NCBI GenBank assembly: GCA_964476585.1 | Contig: CAYZBF010000013.1 | Coordinates: forward strand, 1-55,140 | Source: CAYZBF01 sp964476585 | GTDB taxonomy: Bacteria > Hydrothermota > UBA3072 | DNA length: 55,140 bases | Direction: 5' to 3' | In this document: positions 16,748 to 25,892 of the stretch, piece by piece | Position numbering within the stretch: the stretch's first letter is position 1 | Layout of the letters: the number at the start of each line of letters is the position of its first letter | The notes under the pieces: generated by a model | Seen by the model: only the letters and a program-made list of their open reading frames with translations | The model's database searches: none | What the model was told of the DNA's origin: nothing | Made by a program: the position numbers and the translations under genes

Positions 16748-18458
16748 CCTTCTTGAGCTCCAGTTTGAGTTCCTTTAGGTCCTTATCGGGAACAGTTGAC
16801 GGAGAATTTTCCATCAGTCCAACACCTGTCAGCGTTTTAGGAAAGGTCATCACCTCAGGAATTGAATCAAGACCTCCTAAAAGCATACATATTCTGTCAA
16901 AGCCCAGTGCTATTCCTCCGTGGGGTGGCGCCCCATAAGATAGAGCCCTGAGCAAGAACCCAAATCTATCTTCTACTTCTTCATCAGTCATTCCGATTAT
17001 CCTGAATAACCTCCTCTGAACCTCTGGGTCATGGTTTCTGATGCTTCCAGACCCCAATTCTACTCCATTCAAAACAAGGTCATACAGCTTAGCTAGAACT
17101 GAACCGGCATCATTCTCTAACTCTTTTATATCTCCTATAGTTTGAGTAAAAATATGATGCACAGGAGCCCATCTATTTTCCTCTTCATTCCACTCAAATA
17201 ACGGAAAATCTGTCACCCATAAAAATCTCCAGCCCTTTTCAATGAGATTGTATCTTTTCCCAAGTTCACATCGAAGAACACCAAGGGATGTAAGGACCTC
17301 CTTGTCTCCTCCAGAAACGAGGAAAAGTGTCTCCCCATTTTTTACACCAAAGCCATCTAATTCTTTGAAATATTTAGCAAAGGGTGCCCTCAACTTTCCA
17401 CCATCGCTCATCAGGTATAGCAAACCCTTTGTTCCTGCTTTCTTTACAACCTCTTCAAGCTCGTCAATCTCTTTACGTGTGAATAATCTCTTTATCTTTA
17501 TGCCTCTCGTAACTTCGCATTGATTGAATATACCGAATTTTCCCTTCTTTGCTATTTTTGTTTTGTCTTCTATCACAAGTGGATTACGAAGATCCGGTTT
17601 ATCCGTCCCATACTTTTCCATTGCCTCTTTGTAAGTCATCCTGGGGAAAGGAGTTGATGGTCTCTCTCCCAGAGTTCCTTCAACCATATAAGACAACAAA
17701 CCTTCTCCAAGTTTATAGATGTCCTCACACTCAGGATAAGCCATTTCTATATCTATCTGGGTATGTTCTATTTGTCTGTCTCCACGCATATCCTCATCCC
17801 TGAAGCATCGAGCAAATTGATAATAACGATCAAATCCTGCAACCATGAGTATCTGCTTATACAACTGTGGGGATTGCGCAAGAGAATAAAAACTCCCCGG
17901 ATGCATTCTTGAAGGAACAAGAAAATCACGGGCTCCTTCTGGTGTTGATTTAGCTAAGATTGGAGTTTCTACCTCAAGAAACGCCTTACTGTTTAAATAT
18001 TCCCGCGCTTTCTGCATCAATTTGTGGCGAAGGATGAAACCTTTCAACGCCTTTTCCCTACGGAGCTCAAGGTATCGATACTTTAAACGGAGTTCTTTCT
18101 CTGCTGTTAAGTCTTCTTTCACGACAAAAGGAGGAACCTTTGAGGCATTCAGAATATCAAACTCACTCGCAACTAACTCTATCTCTCCTGTGCTGAGTTC
18201 GGGATTGACCATATCCTTTGGCCTCTTCTTTACTTCTCCCTTCACCCTTATAACCCATTCAAGCCCCAGTTGCTTTGCCCTTTCTCTAAGAGCAGGGCTA
18301 TCGGGTGAAAAGACAACCTGGGTAATTCCATAGCGATCCCAGAGGTCAATGAATATTATCTCTCCGTGGTCACGGATCTTACGAATCCATCCTGCCAGAG
18401 TAAAGACCTTCCCGCTATCCTTAGCGTGGAGTTCCCCACAATTTACTTCCCTTAGCAC
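16740..18458 (-). CDS. aspS: Aspartyl-tRNA synthetase, bacterial type
   Basis: The 572-residue class II synthetase has an N-terminal OB-fold anticodon domain (FTLAGWIRKIRDHGEIIFIDL), motif 1/2 region FLEVETPILAKSTPEGARDF and QFARCFRDEDMRGDRQIEHT. A bacterial GAD insertion follows, and motif 3 is GGIALGFDRICMLLGG. Whether it discriminates Asp from Asn tRNA cannot be read here, and no gatCAB genes are in the window. It overlaps hisS by 7 bp and def by 8 bp. Confidence 0.95.
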   Translation of the reverse strand: MLREVNCGELHAKDSGKVFTLAGWIRKIRDHGEIIFIDLWDRYGITQVVFSPDSPALRERAKQLGLEWVIRVKGEVKKRPKDMVNPELSTGEIELVASEFDILNASKVPPFVVKEDLTAEKELRLKYRYLELRREKALKGFILRHKLMQKAREYLNSKAFLEVETPILAKSTPEGARDFLVPSRMHPGSFYSLAQSPQLYKQILMVAGFDRYYQFARCFRDEDMRGDRQIEHTQIDIEMAYPECEDIYKLGEGLLSYMVEGTLGERPSTPFPRMTYKEAMEKYGTDKPDLRNPLVIEDKTKIAKKGKFGIFNQCEVTRGIKIKRLFTRKEIDELEEVVKKAGTKGLLYLMSDGGKLRAPFAKYFKELDGFGVKNGETLFLVSGGDKEVLTSLGVLRCELGKRYNLIEKGWRFLWVTDFPLFEWNEEENRWAPVHHIFTQTIGDIKELENDAGSVLAKLYDLVLNGVELGSGSIRNHDPEVQRRLFRIIGMTDEEVEDRFGFLLRALSYGAPPHGGIALGFDRICMLLGGLDSIPEVMTFPKTLTGVGLMENSPSTVPDKDLKELKLELKKDE

Positions 18459-19705
18459 TTAATTTCCTCCTTAATTGCTTCAATATTCGATGGGATCTCT
18501 TTCTGTTCTCCTGTCTTCATCCTCTTTAACTGCACAACACCCTTTTTTCTTTCCTCCTCACCTATTACAATAGTCCAGGTTGCATTCTGCCTGTCTGCTT
18601 CTCGGAATTGAGCTTTAAGGCTCCTTTCCAGATAATCCTTATCCGCAGAGATGCCCTTTTCCCTTAACTGGGATAATAATTTCCATCCAATCAAAGCAGA
18701 TTCCTTATCCAGAGTTACAATAAACACATCAATACCTTCGTTCTCCTCTATTTCAGGCATAAGGAGTAGCATTCTATCCATCCCAACTGCATATCCTGAG
18801 GCCGGTGTATCCTCACCCCCTAAAAACTCAATAAGTCCATCATATCTACCTCCTCCCCCAATTTCATTCTGAGCACCTAATCCTGAATGTATAAATTCAA
18901 ACACTGTTTTTGTGTAGTAGTCAAGTCCTCTTACAAGCATCCTGTCCACAACATAACGAACGTTAAGATAATCCAGACTCTTCTTTAGCAGAGAGAAATG
19001 TCTTTTACAATCGTCACAGAGAAAATCCAGAGGTGCCGGTGCATTGGCAAGCTTCCCTTTGTCCACCTTACAATCCATGATACGAAGTGGATTAGTTGTA
19101 AACCTGCGTCTACAATCCTCACATAAGGAGTCTAATTTCGGCTCGAGAAACTTTTTGAGTTCCTTTATGAACTCCGCTCTGCATTTCGGACACCCAGTTG
19201 AGTTAATATTAACTTCGATTCCTTTAATATCCAATTCACTCATTATATCAAGTGCTGTTTTTATCAATTCGGCATCAATCTCAGCAGAAGCAGAGCCAAT
19301 AGCTTCAACACCAAATGAACGGAACTCCCTGTATCTGGCTTTCTGGGGTTTTTCCTGACGGAACATTCTCTCTATATAATAGAATTTTTGTAATGAGCCT
19401 CTGTTCTTCAAACCATACTGAAGATACATCCTGGCCACAGGTGGAGTTCCTTCTGGTTTGAGCGTAAGACTTCTTCCCCCTTTATCCTGGAAGGTATACA
19501 TTTGTTTCTGAACTAACTCAGTATCTTCTCCGGTGGACTTCTTGAAGAGTTCTGTATGTTCAAATGTTGGGAGTCTGAGTTCTTTGTAATTATAGTTTGC
19601 CATGTTCTTCCTTATCACATCTTCGGCTCTTTTCCACTTGAGAGCCTCTTCAGGAAGGATGTCTCTTGTCCCCTTTACATTATTAAATTTAATATTTGAA
19701 CTCAT
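18452..19705 (-). CDS. hisS: Histidyl-tRNA synthetase
   Basis: The 417-residue class II synthetase has NVKGTRDILPEEALKW at the N-terminus, motif 2 FYYIERMFRQEKPQKARYRE, and the histidine-specific VRGLDYYTKTVFEF and GGGGRYDGLIEFLGG. A C-terminal anticodon-binding domain ends in LKRMKTGEQKEIP. A CxxC and related cysteines (CPKCRAEF, CEDCRRRF, CDDCKRHF) in the insertion may bind zinc. AAGGATAAA precedes the ATG. The aspS start overlaps its 3' end. Confidence 0.95.
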   Translation of the reverse strand: MSSNIKFNNVKGTRDILPEEALKWKRAEDVIRKNMANYNYKELRLPTFEHTELFKKSTGEDTELVQKQMYTFQDKGGRSLTLKPEGTPPVARMYLQYGLKNRGSLQKFYYIERMFRQEKPQKARYREFRSFGVEAIGSASAEIDAELIKTALDIMSELDIKGIEVNINSTGCPKCRAEFIKELKKFLEPKLDSLCEDCRRRFTTNPLRIMDCKVDKGKLANAPAPLDFLCDDCKRHFSLLKKSLDYLNVRYVVDRMLVRGLDYYTKTVFEFIHSGLGAQNEIGGGGRYDGLIEFLGGEDTPASGYAVGMDRMLLLMPEIEENEGIDVFIVTLDKESALIGWKLLSQLREKGISADKDYLERSLKAQFREADRQNATWTIVIGEEERKKGVVQLKRMKTGEQKEIPSNIEAIKEEIKC

Positions 19706-19723
19706 TTTATCCTTAAGGCTCCT

Positions 19724-20035
19724 TTATGATTTCAAGACCCAGAAGGTAAGTCCTCCTCCTAAAAAATCGGCTATTAAATCATAATAACTCATACACCTGC
19801 CCGGAATAAAATGTTGATGTATCTCATCAACTATAGCAATTATTGCAATAATCCAAAGGAATTCCCAGTTTTTCTTACCATAGCTAAAGAAAAGAAAAGT
19901 AGTCAAAGCCGCATAAAGGAATAAATGGGTGAGCTTATCAACCCCCAAAACCCTAACCTCTGGAAAAGCACCTGACGGAATTGATGTAGCAACAAAGAGC
20001 AAAACCAACCAGGTAAAAAATACCCACCGACTCAC
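19724..20035 (-). CDS. VanZ family small membrane protein
   Basis: The 103-residue protein has about four hydrophobic segments. It carries the VanZ pattern DKLTHLFLYAALTTFLF followed by VDEIHQHFIPGRCMSYYDLI and ADFLGGGL. VanZ proteins are associated with low-level teicoplanin resistance in enterococci, but most family members have no known function. Its ATG overlaps the stop of the EIIA-like gene by 4 bp (ATGA). It sits inside a translation/proteolysis operon, which gives no clear hint of role. Confidence 0.85.
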   Translation of the reverse strand: MSRWVFFTWLVLLFVATSIPSGAFPEVRVLGVDKLTHLFLYAALTTFLFFSYGKKNWEFLWIIAIIAIVDEIHQHFIPGRCMSYYDLIADFLGGGLTFWVLKS

Positions 20036-20460
20036 TCCTCGAATCCCTCCTCTTCCCTTTTTATTAGTTTCCGAACCTCCTCTGTCGACTTCAAATTAAG
20101 GAGCCTCTCTCTAAAGGAAGTAAAATTCATCAGTCTATAAAATCTGGCAAGACACTGGAGATGGATAGAATCATCTAAGGGAGTTATCAAAAAACAAAAT
20201 ATACTTATTGGAACACCATCAAATGAATTATATTCTATAGGTGGACTTACGACTTTAATATATAACGCTGGCTTATGGTCTTGAATTCGTTCTTTATATA
20301 ATACGACTCCTTTACCTATCCCAAAGGAATATGAATCCTCCATATTTTTTAAACGCTCAAACTTATCAGAGAGTTCCGACTCCTCCAGAAGACTCCTCAA
20401 TGCCTCTTCGCCACTTTTTGCGCCAGTCCGTTCGAAACTGACAAACGATTCCCAAATCAT
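20032..20460 (-). CDS. PTS EIIA (PtsN-like) domain protein lacking the phospho-histidine
   Basis: The 142-residue protein aligns by eye with the fructose/nitrogen-type EIIA fold. It has GIGKGVVL (residues 47-54, PtsN has GIGNGIAI), the strand PPIEYNSFDGVPISIFCFLITP, DDSIHLQCLARFYRLM and FRERLLNLKSTEEVRKLI. In PtsN the motif continues with PHGK, whose His is phosphorylated; here it is YKER, so Lys56 replaces the His. Phosphoryl transfer is thus unlikely, and a regulatory binding role is possible. It lies 2 nt after hslU and overlaps the vanZ-like gene. Confidence 0.7.
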   Translation of the reverse strand: MIWESFVSFERTGAKSGEEALRSLLEESELSDKFERLKNMEDSYSFGIGKGVVLYKERIQDHKPALYIKVVSPPIEYNSFDGVPISIFCFLITPLDDSIHLQCLARFYRLMNFTSFRERLLNLKSTEEVRKLIKREEEGFEE

Positions 20461-20462
20461 TC

Positions 20463-21782
20463 TTATAATATATATCTGCTTAGGTCTTCGTCGCTTACAA
20501 TCTTACCAAGTCTTTCTTCCACGTATTTCTCATCTATATTGACCAATTTCTCTGGAATATCAGGCATCCTGAATAGATAATCTTCTAACAATGCATTCAT
20601 AACTGTCTGGAGACGCCGTGCCCCAATATTCTCACTCATCTCGTTTACCCTCTTCGAATAATCCGCTATCAAGGTTAAAGCCTCTTCCGTGAACTGTAGC
20701 TGATATCCCTCGGCCTTAAAAATCGCTTTGTACTGCTTTATGAGTGAATTAGCCGGCTCAACCAAAATCCGGCGGAAATCCTCACGGGTTAAATCCTTGA
20801 ATTCAACCCGTATGGGAAATCTCCCCTGTAATTCAGGTATAAGGTCTGCTGGAGAGGATGAGGAGAATGAACCTGCTGAGATAAAAAGGATATGGTCTGT
20901 ATTAACAGGGCCGTATTTTGTGTTCACAGTGGTTCCTTCAACCAGTGGAAGTAGATCCCGTTGGACACCCTGTCTTGAAACATCTGGACCACTCATTGAA
21001 CCCTGACTTATTATCTTATCTATCTCGTCAATGAAAATTATTCCCGAATTCTCTGTCTTCCATCTAGCTTCCTCAATCAATTCCTCTCGATCTATCAACT
21101 TATCTGATTCTTCCCTTATGAATATCTCCCTTGCTTCCTTAACTGTGATAAACTTCTTCTTGGTGGACTTAGGCATTAAATTAGAAAGTGCATCCTGTAG
21201 ACCTATATTCAATTCCTCAGGTCCTATTGTTCCAAGCACTTCAATGAAAGGACGTTCCTTCTTCTGCAAATCAATTTCTACCTTTCTCTCTTCAAATACA
21301 CCTTTCCTCAATCGTTCCCTCAGTTTTTCACGAGTTTCACTCATATTCTCACCGGTGGAGATGGGAAGTAAATGATCCAGGATTTTCCTCTCGGCTAATT
21401 CTTCTGCTTTCTCTTGCACCTCCTCTCTCTTCCGTGACCCTACTATCTTAACAGCAACATCCATAAGGCCTCGGACCATCGATTCAACATCCCGTCCAAT
21501 ATATCCAACCTCTGTAAATTTGGTGGCTTCCATCTTGACAAATGGAGCATCAACTATCATTGAAAGTCGCTTCGCAATTTCGGTTTTGCCGACCCCGGTA
21601 GGACCTATCATTATGATATTGTTAGGATAAATCTCTTCTTCCATCTCTCCGCCCACCTGCTGACGTCTCCACCTATTCCTCACTGCTATTGCAACTGACT
21701 TCTTTGCTTCATTCTGACCAATGATATAACGGTTAAGCTTATCAACTAATTCCTTTGGCTTCAAAGGATGATTCCTATTCAT
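20463..21782 (-). CDS. hslU: ATP-dependent protease ATPase subunit HslU (ClpY)
   Basis: HslU unfolds substrates and feeds them to the HslV peptidase. The 439-residue AAA+ protein has LNRYIIGQNEAKKSVAIAVR, Walker A GPTGVGKTEIAKRL, the pore motif in EVGYIGRDVESM, Walker B SGIIFIDEIDKI, the sensor/arginine region LQGRFPIRVEF, and a C-terminal tail ending DEDLSRYIL that activates HslV. It overlaps hslV by 8 bp. Confidence 0.96.
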   Translation of the reverse strand: MNRNHPLKPKELVDKLNRYIIGQNEAKKSVAIAVRNRWRRQQVGGEMEEEIYPNNIIMIGPTGVGKTEIAKRLSMIVDAPFVKMEATKFTEVGYIGRDVESMVRGLMDVAVKIVGSRKREEVQEKAEELAERKILDHLLPISTGENMSETREKLRERLRKGVFEERKVEIDLQKKERPFIEVLGTIGPEELNIGLQDALSNLMPKSTKKKFITVKEAREIFIREESDKLIDREELIEEARWKTENSGIIFIDEIDKIISQGSMSGPDVSRQGVQRDLLPLVEGTTVNTKYGPVNTDHILFISAGSFSSSSPADLIPELQGRFPIRVEFKDLTREDFRRILVEPANSLIKQYKAIFKAEGYQLQFTEEALTLIADYSKRVNEMSENIGARRLQTVMNALLEDYLFRMPDIPEKLVNIDEKYVEERLGKIVSDEDLSRYIL

Positions 21783-22317
21783 TTTTTAACACCTCTATAG
21801 ATATATTATCGTTAGTATAAACACATACCTTGGATGCTAACAGTATCGATTCTTTCACAATACTTGGAGCGTCCAAAGAGGAATATTTGAGTAGTGCCCT
21901 TGCCGCAGAAACGGCATACCCTCCTCCTGATCCAATAGCTACTATACCGTCGTCAGGTTGTATTATCTCTCCACCACCCGATAAAATGAAGGAATCCTCA
22001 ATATCCATAACCCCAAGGAGTGCTTCTAACTTGCGTAAGAATTTATCCTTTCTCCAACTTTTTGCAAGTTCAACAACTGCCTTAGGAAGATTCTTGGGGT
22101 GACTGTTTAGTTTCTCCTCAAACATGGAAAACAGCGTTAGTGCATCTGCAACCGCCCCTGCAAAGCCAATGAGGACAGTTCCCTCATGAAGGGTTTGGAC
22201 CTTCTTTGCACTCTCTTTCATTATAGTTTCTTGAAAGGACACCTGACCATCGCTACCCATTGCAACAATATTATCCCGCTTTACACCAAGGATGGTAGTT
22301 CCATGTATGCTATTCAC
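21775..22317 (-). CDS. hslV: ATP-dependent protease peptidase subunit HslV (ClpQ)
   Basis: This N-terminal-nucleophile threonine protease forms the proteolytic chamber capped by HslU. The product is 180 residues; a six-residue propeptide MNSIHG precedes TTILGVKRD, so Thr7 would become the catalytic N-terminus. IGFAGAVADALTLF and SGGGEIIQPDDGIVAIGSGG are typical. The start is GTG at 22317, placed by a strong AGGAGGTAAT directly upstream. It is the first gene of the minus-strand operon running towards argF. Confidence 0.96.
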   Translation of the reverse strand: MNSIHGTTILGVKRDNIVAMGSDGQVSFQETIMKESAKKVQTLHEGTVLIGFAGAVADALTLFSMFEEKLNSHPKNLPKAVVELAKSWRKDKFLRKLEALLGVMDIEDSFILSGGGEIIQPDDGIVAIGSGGGYAVSAARALLKYSSLDAPSIVKESILLASKVCVYTNDNISIEVLKNE

Positions 22318-22395
22318 ATTACCTCCTGAAACATTTCTCCTTTTGTATTTTCTGTTAACATCTTATAAATCATTCTCTTATAATCTATCCATTTA

Positions 22396-22424
22396 AATAT
22401 AAAAAAACCATATTTGCGCATCAA
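22396..22424 (-). promoter_or_regulatory. Promoter of the hslVU-hisS-aspS operon
   Basis: On the minus strand TTGATG (22424-22419), a 17-bp spacer and TATATT (22401-22396) would start transcription near 22389, giving a leader of about 70 nt before the hslV GTG. No terminator for the upstream guaB gene is evident in the 254-bp gap. Confidence 0.45.
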
Positions 22425-22571
22425 CTCATAGAGATATTACAATATTTTTTGTGTTCTGCAACTGTAATAAGCAATATTTTTTTACTATCTAATAAAATCA
22501 TCCTTTCGCGTAAAACATCCTCTGCCCGATAAAGAACTAACGGGTAAGCATCGTTTCCTCTCATCTAATAG

Positions 22572-24020
22572 TTAAATCTCGTAGTTGGGTGGTTCCTTTG
22601 TTATTTTAACATCATGTGGATGGCTCTCACGCACTCCGGCAGAAGTAATCCTTATGAATTCTGCTTTTTCTTTCAGTTCTTTTATATTGCTTGCACCCAC
22701 ATATCCCATACCAGATCTTATTCCTCCAGCGAGCTGGAACAGAATTTCACTCACAGGTCCTTTATAGGGAATGCGTGCCACTACACCCTCTGGCACTAAT
22801 TTCCCTGTCTGGAAATAACGATCCTTACTTCCCTGCTTCATTGCATCCAGTGACCCCATACCTCGGTAAATTTTAAACCTTCTGCCTTCAAGGAATATCT
22901 GATCCCCTGGTGCCTCATCGGTTCCGGCAAGTAGATTACCAATCATCACTGAGTCCGCTCCAGCAGCAAGAGCTTTTGTGATATCTCCTGAATAGGTTAC
23001 TCCTCCATCTGAAATGATAGGCCGCTTCCCTTCTACCACCTTTGCAACTTCCATTACAGCAGTGATTTGAGGAACCCCAATACCACTAATTACCCTTGTT
23101 GTACAGATGGAACCTGGACCAATCCCAACTTTTATTGCGTCAACATCTAATTCAAGGAGACCTTTTGCTGCCTCTCCTGTCGCTATATTACCGACAACGA
23201 GATCACAGTCACACATCTTCCTTAACCGCCTTGCAACATTAAAGACCTTTTCTGTATGTCCGTGAGCAGTGTCTATGACAATGCAATCTATCTCTGCCTT
23301 CATTAGTTCCTCCGCTCTCTCATACGTGTTCGGGGAAACCCCAACAGCTGCCCCACAGTATAGCCTTCCCTTTTCATCGATATTGGCATTTGGAAATTCC
23401 TTTCTCTTGAGTATATCACGTAGGGTAATAAGTCCAGCAAGACGATCATCCTTATCCACGAGAGGTAATTTCTCAATCTTGTGTTTTCTTAAGATCTCCT
23501 TTACCTCTTCTAAAGAGATACCTTTCTTACCCGTTATGAGATCCTTTCGTGGCGTCATAACTTTTTCAATAGGAATTGTTTCATCTTCCTCAAATATTAA
23601 ATCTCTCTTAGTCACTATACCTTGTATCTTCTCTCTCTCATCAACTACAGGCACCCCGGAGATATTATACTGAACCATAATTTCCTTCAATTTTCTGATC
23701 GTATCAGATGGAAACACTGCCACAGGATCTTGTATCATAACACTCTCGTATCTCTTTACCTTTCTTACCTGCTCTGCCTGTTCTTCTATCGGCATATTCT
23801 TGTGTATGATTCCAAGCCCACCCTGCAATGCTATAGCAATTGCCATCTCTTTCTCTGTTACAGTATCCATAGCAGCGCTTATTATCGGAAGGCGAAGTTG
23901 GATATTTGTGCTAAAACGGCTGTGAAAATCAACATCTTGGGGTAAAACTGATGAATATCCAGGCTTTATAAGAACGTCATCAAACGTCAATCCTTCAGGG
24001 AAATTTCTTCCTTTTGTCAA
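22572..24020 (-). CDS. guaB: IMP dehydrogenase
   Basis: It oxidises IMP to XMP, the committed step of GMP synthesis. The 482-residue protein has TFDDVLIKPGYSSVLP at the N-terminus and two CBS domains, with MVQYNISGVPVVDEREKIQG in the first and LITLRDILKR ending the second. The catalytic loop is GPGSICTTRVISGIGVP, and the flap contains YRGMGSLDAM. The start is TTG at 24020 behind GGAGG. That TTG overlaps the dapF stop (TTGA), so the genes are coupled. Confidence 0.96.
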   Translation of the reverse strand: MTKGRNFPEGLTFDDVLIKPGYSSVLPQDVDFHSRFSTNIQLRLPIISAAMDTVTEKEMAIAIALQGGLGIIHKNMPIEEQAEQVRKVKRYESVMIQDPVAVFPSDTIRKLKEIMVQYNISGVPVVDEREKIQGIVTKRDLIFEEDETIPIEKVMTPRKDLITGKKGISLEEVKEILRKHKIEKLPLVDKDDRLAGLITLRDILKRKEFPNANIDEKGRLYCGAAVGVSPNTYERAEELMKAEIDCIVIDTAHGHTEKVFNVARRLRKMCDCDLVVGNIATGEAAKGLLELDVDAIKVGIGPGSICTTRVISGIGVPQITAVMEVAKVVEGKRPIISDGGVTYSGDITKALAAGADSVMIGNLLAGTDEAPGDQIFLEGRRFKIYRGMGSLDAMKQGSKDRYFQTGKLVPEGVVARIPYKGPVSEILFQLAGGIRSGMGYVGASNIKELKEKAEFIRITSAGVRESHPHDVKITKEPPNYEI

Positions 24021-24760
24021 TAATCCTCCTTTTCTTTAACTCTTCCTTTAAATGTTATCTTGACATCACCAGTCAGGGTAACTCTATTCTCTGAATCTGC
24101 ACTTCTAATTGCTTCAAAATCTCCACCTTTAGATTTTATCCTGATTTTATCCATACCTTTCTCCGCCATAATTAAATAGGAAGCAGAGGCAATACCGGAT
24201 GCACAGGAGAGCGTTTCTCCATTCACCCCTCTCTCATAGGTTCTTATTGATATGGAATCTCCCTGGCTTTTGACCCAGTCTACATTGTTTCCCCCTGTAA
24301 GGAGGGTGGAAAGACGCATCCCTAACGATTCTACATCAACATTTTCTACATCGTCTGTCTTAATGATTAGATGCGGAACTCCACAATACACCATAACCCC
24401 ATTCTCCATCTCCTCTTCAATCTTGATCTCTGGCATCAGTGCGGAAACTTTCATATCACCTTCATATTTAAGCTTAACAGTACCCACATTAGTTATTATT
24501 TCATCATTATTCTTAGCCTTTCCCTGAAGGTAAAGGAGATAAAAGAAAACCCTCACCCCATTACCACAGAAGGGGACTTCTACTCCGTCAGGATTGAAGA
24601 ATCTCATTTTCTTTTCATCCATAACAATGAGGCCATCTCCACCTATTGAAAACCTCCTCTGCAAAAGCCGAGAAGCTATCATGGAATAATCATAATTATC
24701 ACGATGGCTGATAAGGACAAAATCGTTTCCACCGCCTACTCCCTTTACAAACTCAATCAT
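24017..24760 (-). CDS. dapF: Diaminopimelate epimerase
   Basis: It converts LL- to meso-diaminopimelate for lysine and peptidoglycan. The 247-residue product has GGNDFVLI at the N-terminus, the first catalytic Cys in PFCGNGVRVF and the second in ETLSCASGIASA (usually ACGTG). Length is a little below the family's roughly 275 residues. Its ATG overlaps the stop of the exeA-like gene. Meso-DAP use agrees with a diderm wall. Confidence 0.9.
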   Translation of the reverse strand: MIEFVKGVGGGNDFVLISHRDNYDYSMIASRLLQRRFSIGGDGLIVMDEKKMRFFNPDGVEVPFCGNGVRVFFYLLYLQGKAKNNDEIITNVGTVKLKYEGDMKVSALMPEIKIEEEMENGVMVYCGVPHLIIKTDDVENVDVESLGMRLSTLLTGGNNVDWVKSQGDSISIRTYERGVNGETLSCASGIASASYLIMAEKGMDKIRIKSKGGDFEAIRSADSENRVTLTGDVKITFKGRVKEKEDY

Positions 24761-25584
24761 TCTTCAACCTTTATAAATGCAAGATCCGTTAGAACCACTT
24801 TAATAAGTTTCGAATCAATCTCTTCTTTCTTTTGTAGAAAGCCTTCAAGTAGCGCATTCTCACAGATTATATTAATCAATCTCGGTTTCCCTCCAGAATA
24901 ATTGTGAATCAACTCAAGAGATTTATCTGTAAAAGGGGTATTCCTACCCCCTGCAATGTTTATCCGATGGATTATGTAATCCCTGGCGGAATTTAAATCC
25001 AGGGGAGAGAGGGTAGTCCGTATGGCAATCCTCTGGTAAAGAGCTTCATCCTGTTTTAAATGGTTCTCCAATTCTGGCAACCCAAAGAGGACAAAATTCA
25101 AAAGGTGCATAGACTGGGTCTCAATGTTCAAAAGTCCACGTATTTCTTCCATAATATCCTTACCATGAAGCATATTTGCCTCATCGATAAGGACTGCAAC
25201 CTTCTTGCCACCTTCATGGAGCTCTTGTAATCTTTTATAAAGGGCGGATATTGTTTCAATCCTTTCATCGTCTACTGAGTCAACGCCTAATTGTAGTGAC
25301 ATCTTCTTTAGGAGCCAGCCTGCCGTAATATCAGGATGAACTATAACAAGAAGAGCAATCTCATAATCATCATCTGAAGAAAGAAGATTAAGCATTCTGC
25401 GTGCTATAGTGGTTTTCCCCATACCAATATCTGCAATGAGAACGGAAAGGCCTAATCTATTCTCAATTCCATGCAATAATTTTTTCGTAGCTTTCGAATG
25501 CTGTGGACTATCGAAATAAAACCTTTCATCAGGTGATGTTGAGAATGGTTTACGGTCAAAGCCGTAGAATGTCTCGTAATCCAT
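24757..25584 (-). CDS. ExeA/GspA-like AAA ATPase
   Basis: The 275-residue ATPase begins MDYETFYGFDRKPFSTSPD, typical of ExeA-like proteins. It has Walker A ADIGMGKTTIARR, Walker B KKVAVLIDEANML, sensor LLNFVLFGLPELENHL and the lid GGKPRLINIICENALLEGF. ExeA works with ExeB to assemble the type II secretin through peptidoglycan; related ATPases serve transposition. No secretin is nearby, and linkage to dapF suggests a wall-related role, which is inference. A leaderless promoter drives the exeA-like-dapF-guaB unit. Confidence 0.85.
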   Translation of the reverse strand: MDYETFYGFDRKPFSTSPDERFYFDSPQHSKATKKLLHGIENRLGLSVLIADIGMGKTTIARRMLNLLSSDDDYEIALLVIVHPDITAGWLLKKMSLQLGVDSVDDERIETISALYKRLQELHEGGKKVAVLIDEANMLHGKDIMEEIRGLLNIETQSMHLLNFVLFGLPELENHLKQDEALYQRIAIRTTLSPLDLNSARDYIIHRINIAGGRNTPFTDKSLELIHNYSGGKPRLINIICENALLEGFLQKKEEIDSKLIKVVLTDLAFIKVEE

Positions 25585-25592
25585 TTATATAA

Positions 25593-25620
25593 TTAATATT
25601 AATCTCCTTCCTTTTGTCAA
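25593..25620 (-). promoter_or_regulatory. Leaderless promoter of the exeA-like/dapF/guaB unit
   Basis: On the minus strand a perfect TTGACA (25620-25615), a 16-bp spacer and TATTAA (25598-25593) are followed after 8 nt by the ATG at 25584. The sequence AAGGAGG occurs in the spacer but is too far upstream to act as a Shine-Dalgarno. Confidence 0.6.
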
Positions 25621-25859
25621 GCATGCGGGGAACCCTTTCTACATAAATTTAATACCCTCCAACCCTTTTTATTCATTAGCTGATGACTAGTAGATGTAAG
25701 CCCTCTTTGGCTAATGATTTTTGACCATTGATTATAAAGAGCTTAACGCTGTAGGCTCTTGGCTGCTACGGCTCAAAACTAAAAAACTCTCAAGATTAGA
25801 CATAAAATAATAAAAAAAAAAGAAAAGGTTATATCAATTAAAAAAAATAAGTTCGCTCC
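25621..25859. other. Intergenic stretch between divergent promoters
   Basis: The whole gap between the genes at 25584 and 25893 is 308 bp, with promoters at both ends. The middle holds word-like strings (TTCATTAGCTGATGACTAG near 25671, GTAGGCTCTTGGCTGCTACG near 25750) and a run of A. No gene is seen. Confidence 0.5.
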
Positions 25860-25887
25860 TTGCATAAAACGAGAAATTGCATATAAT
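25860..25887 (+). promoter_or_regulatory. Leaderless promoter of the transglycosylase gene
   Basis: TTGCAT (25860-25865), a 16-bp spacer and a perfect TATAAT (25882-25887) are followed after only 5 nt by the ATG at 25893. Confidence 0.65.
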
Positions 25888-25892
25888 TAATT

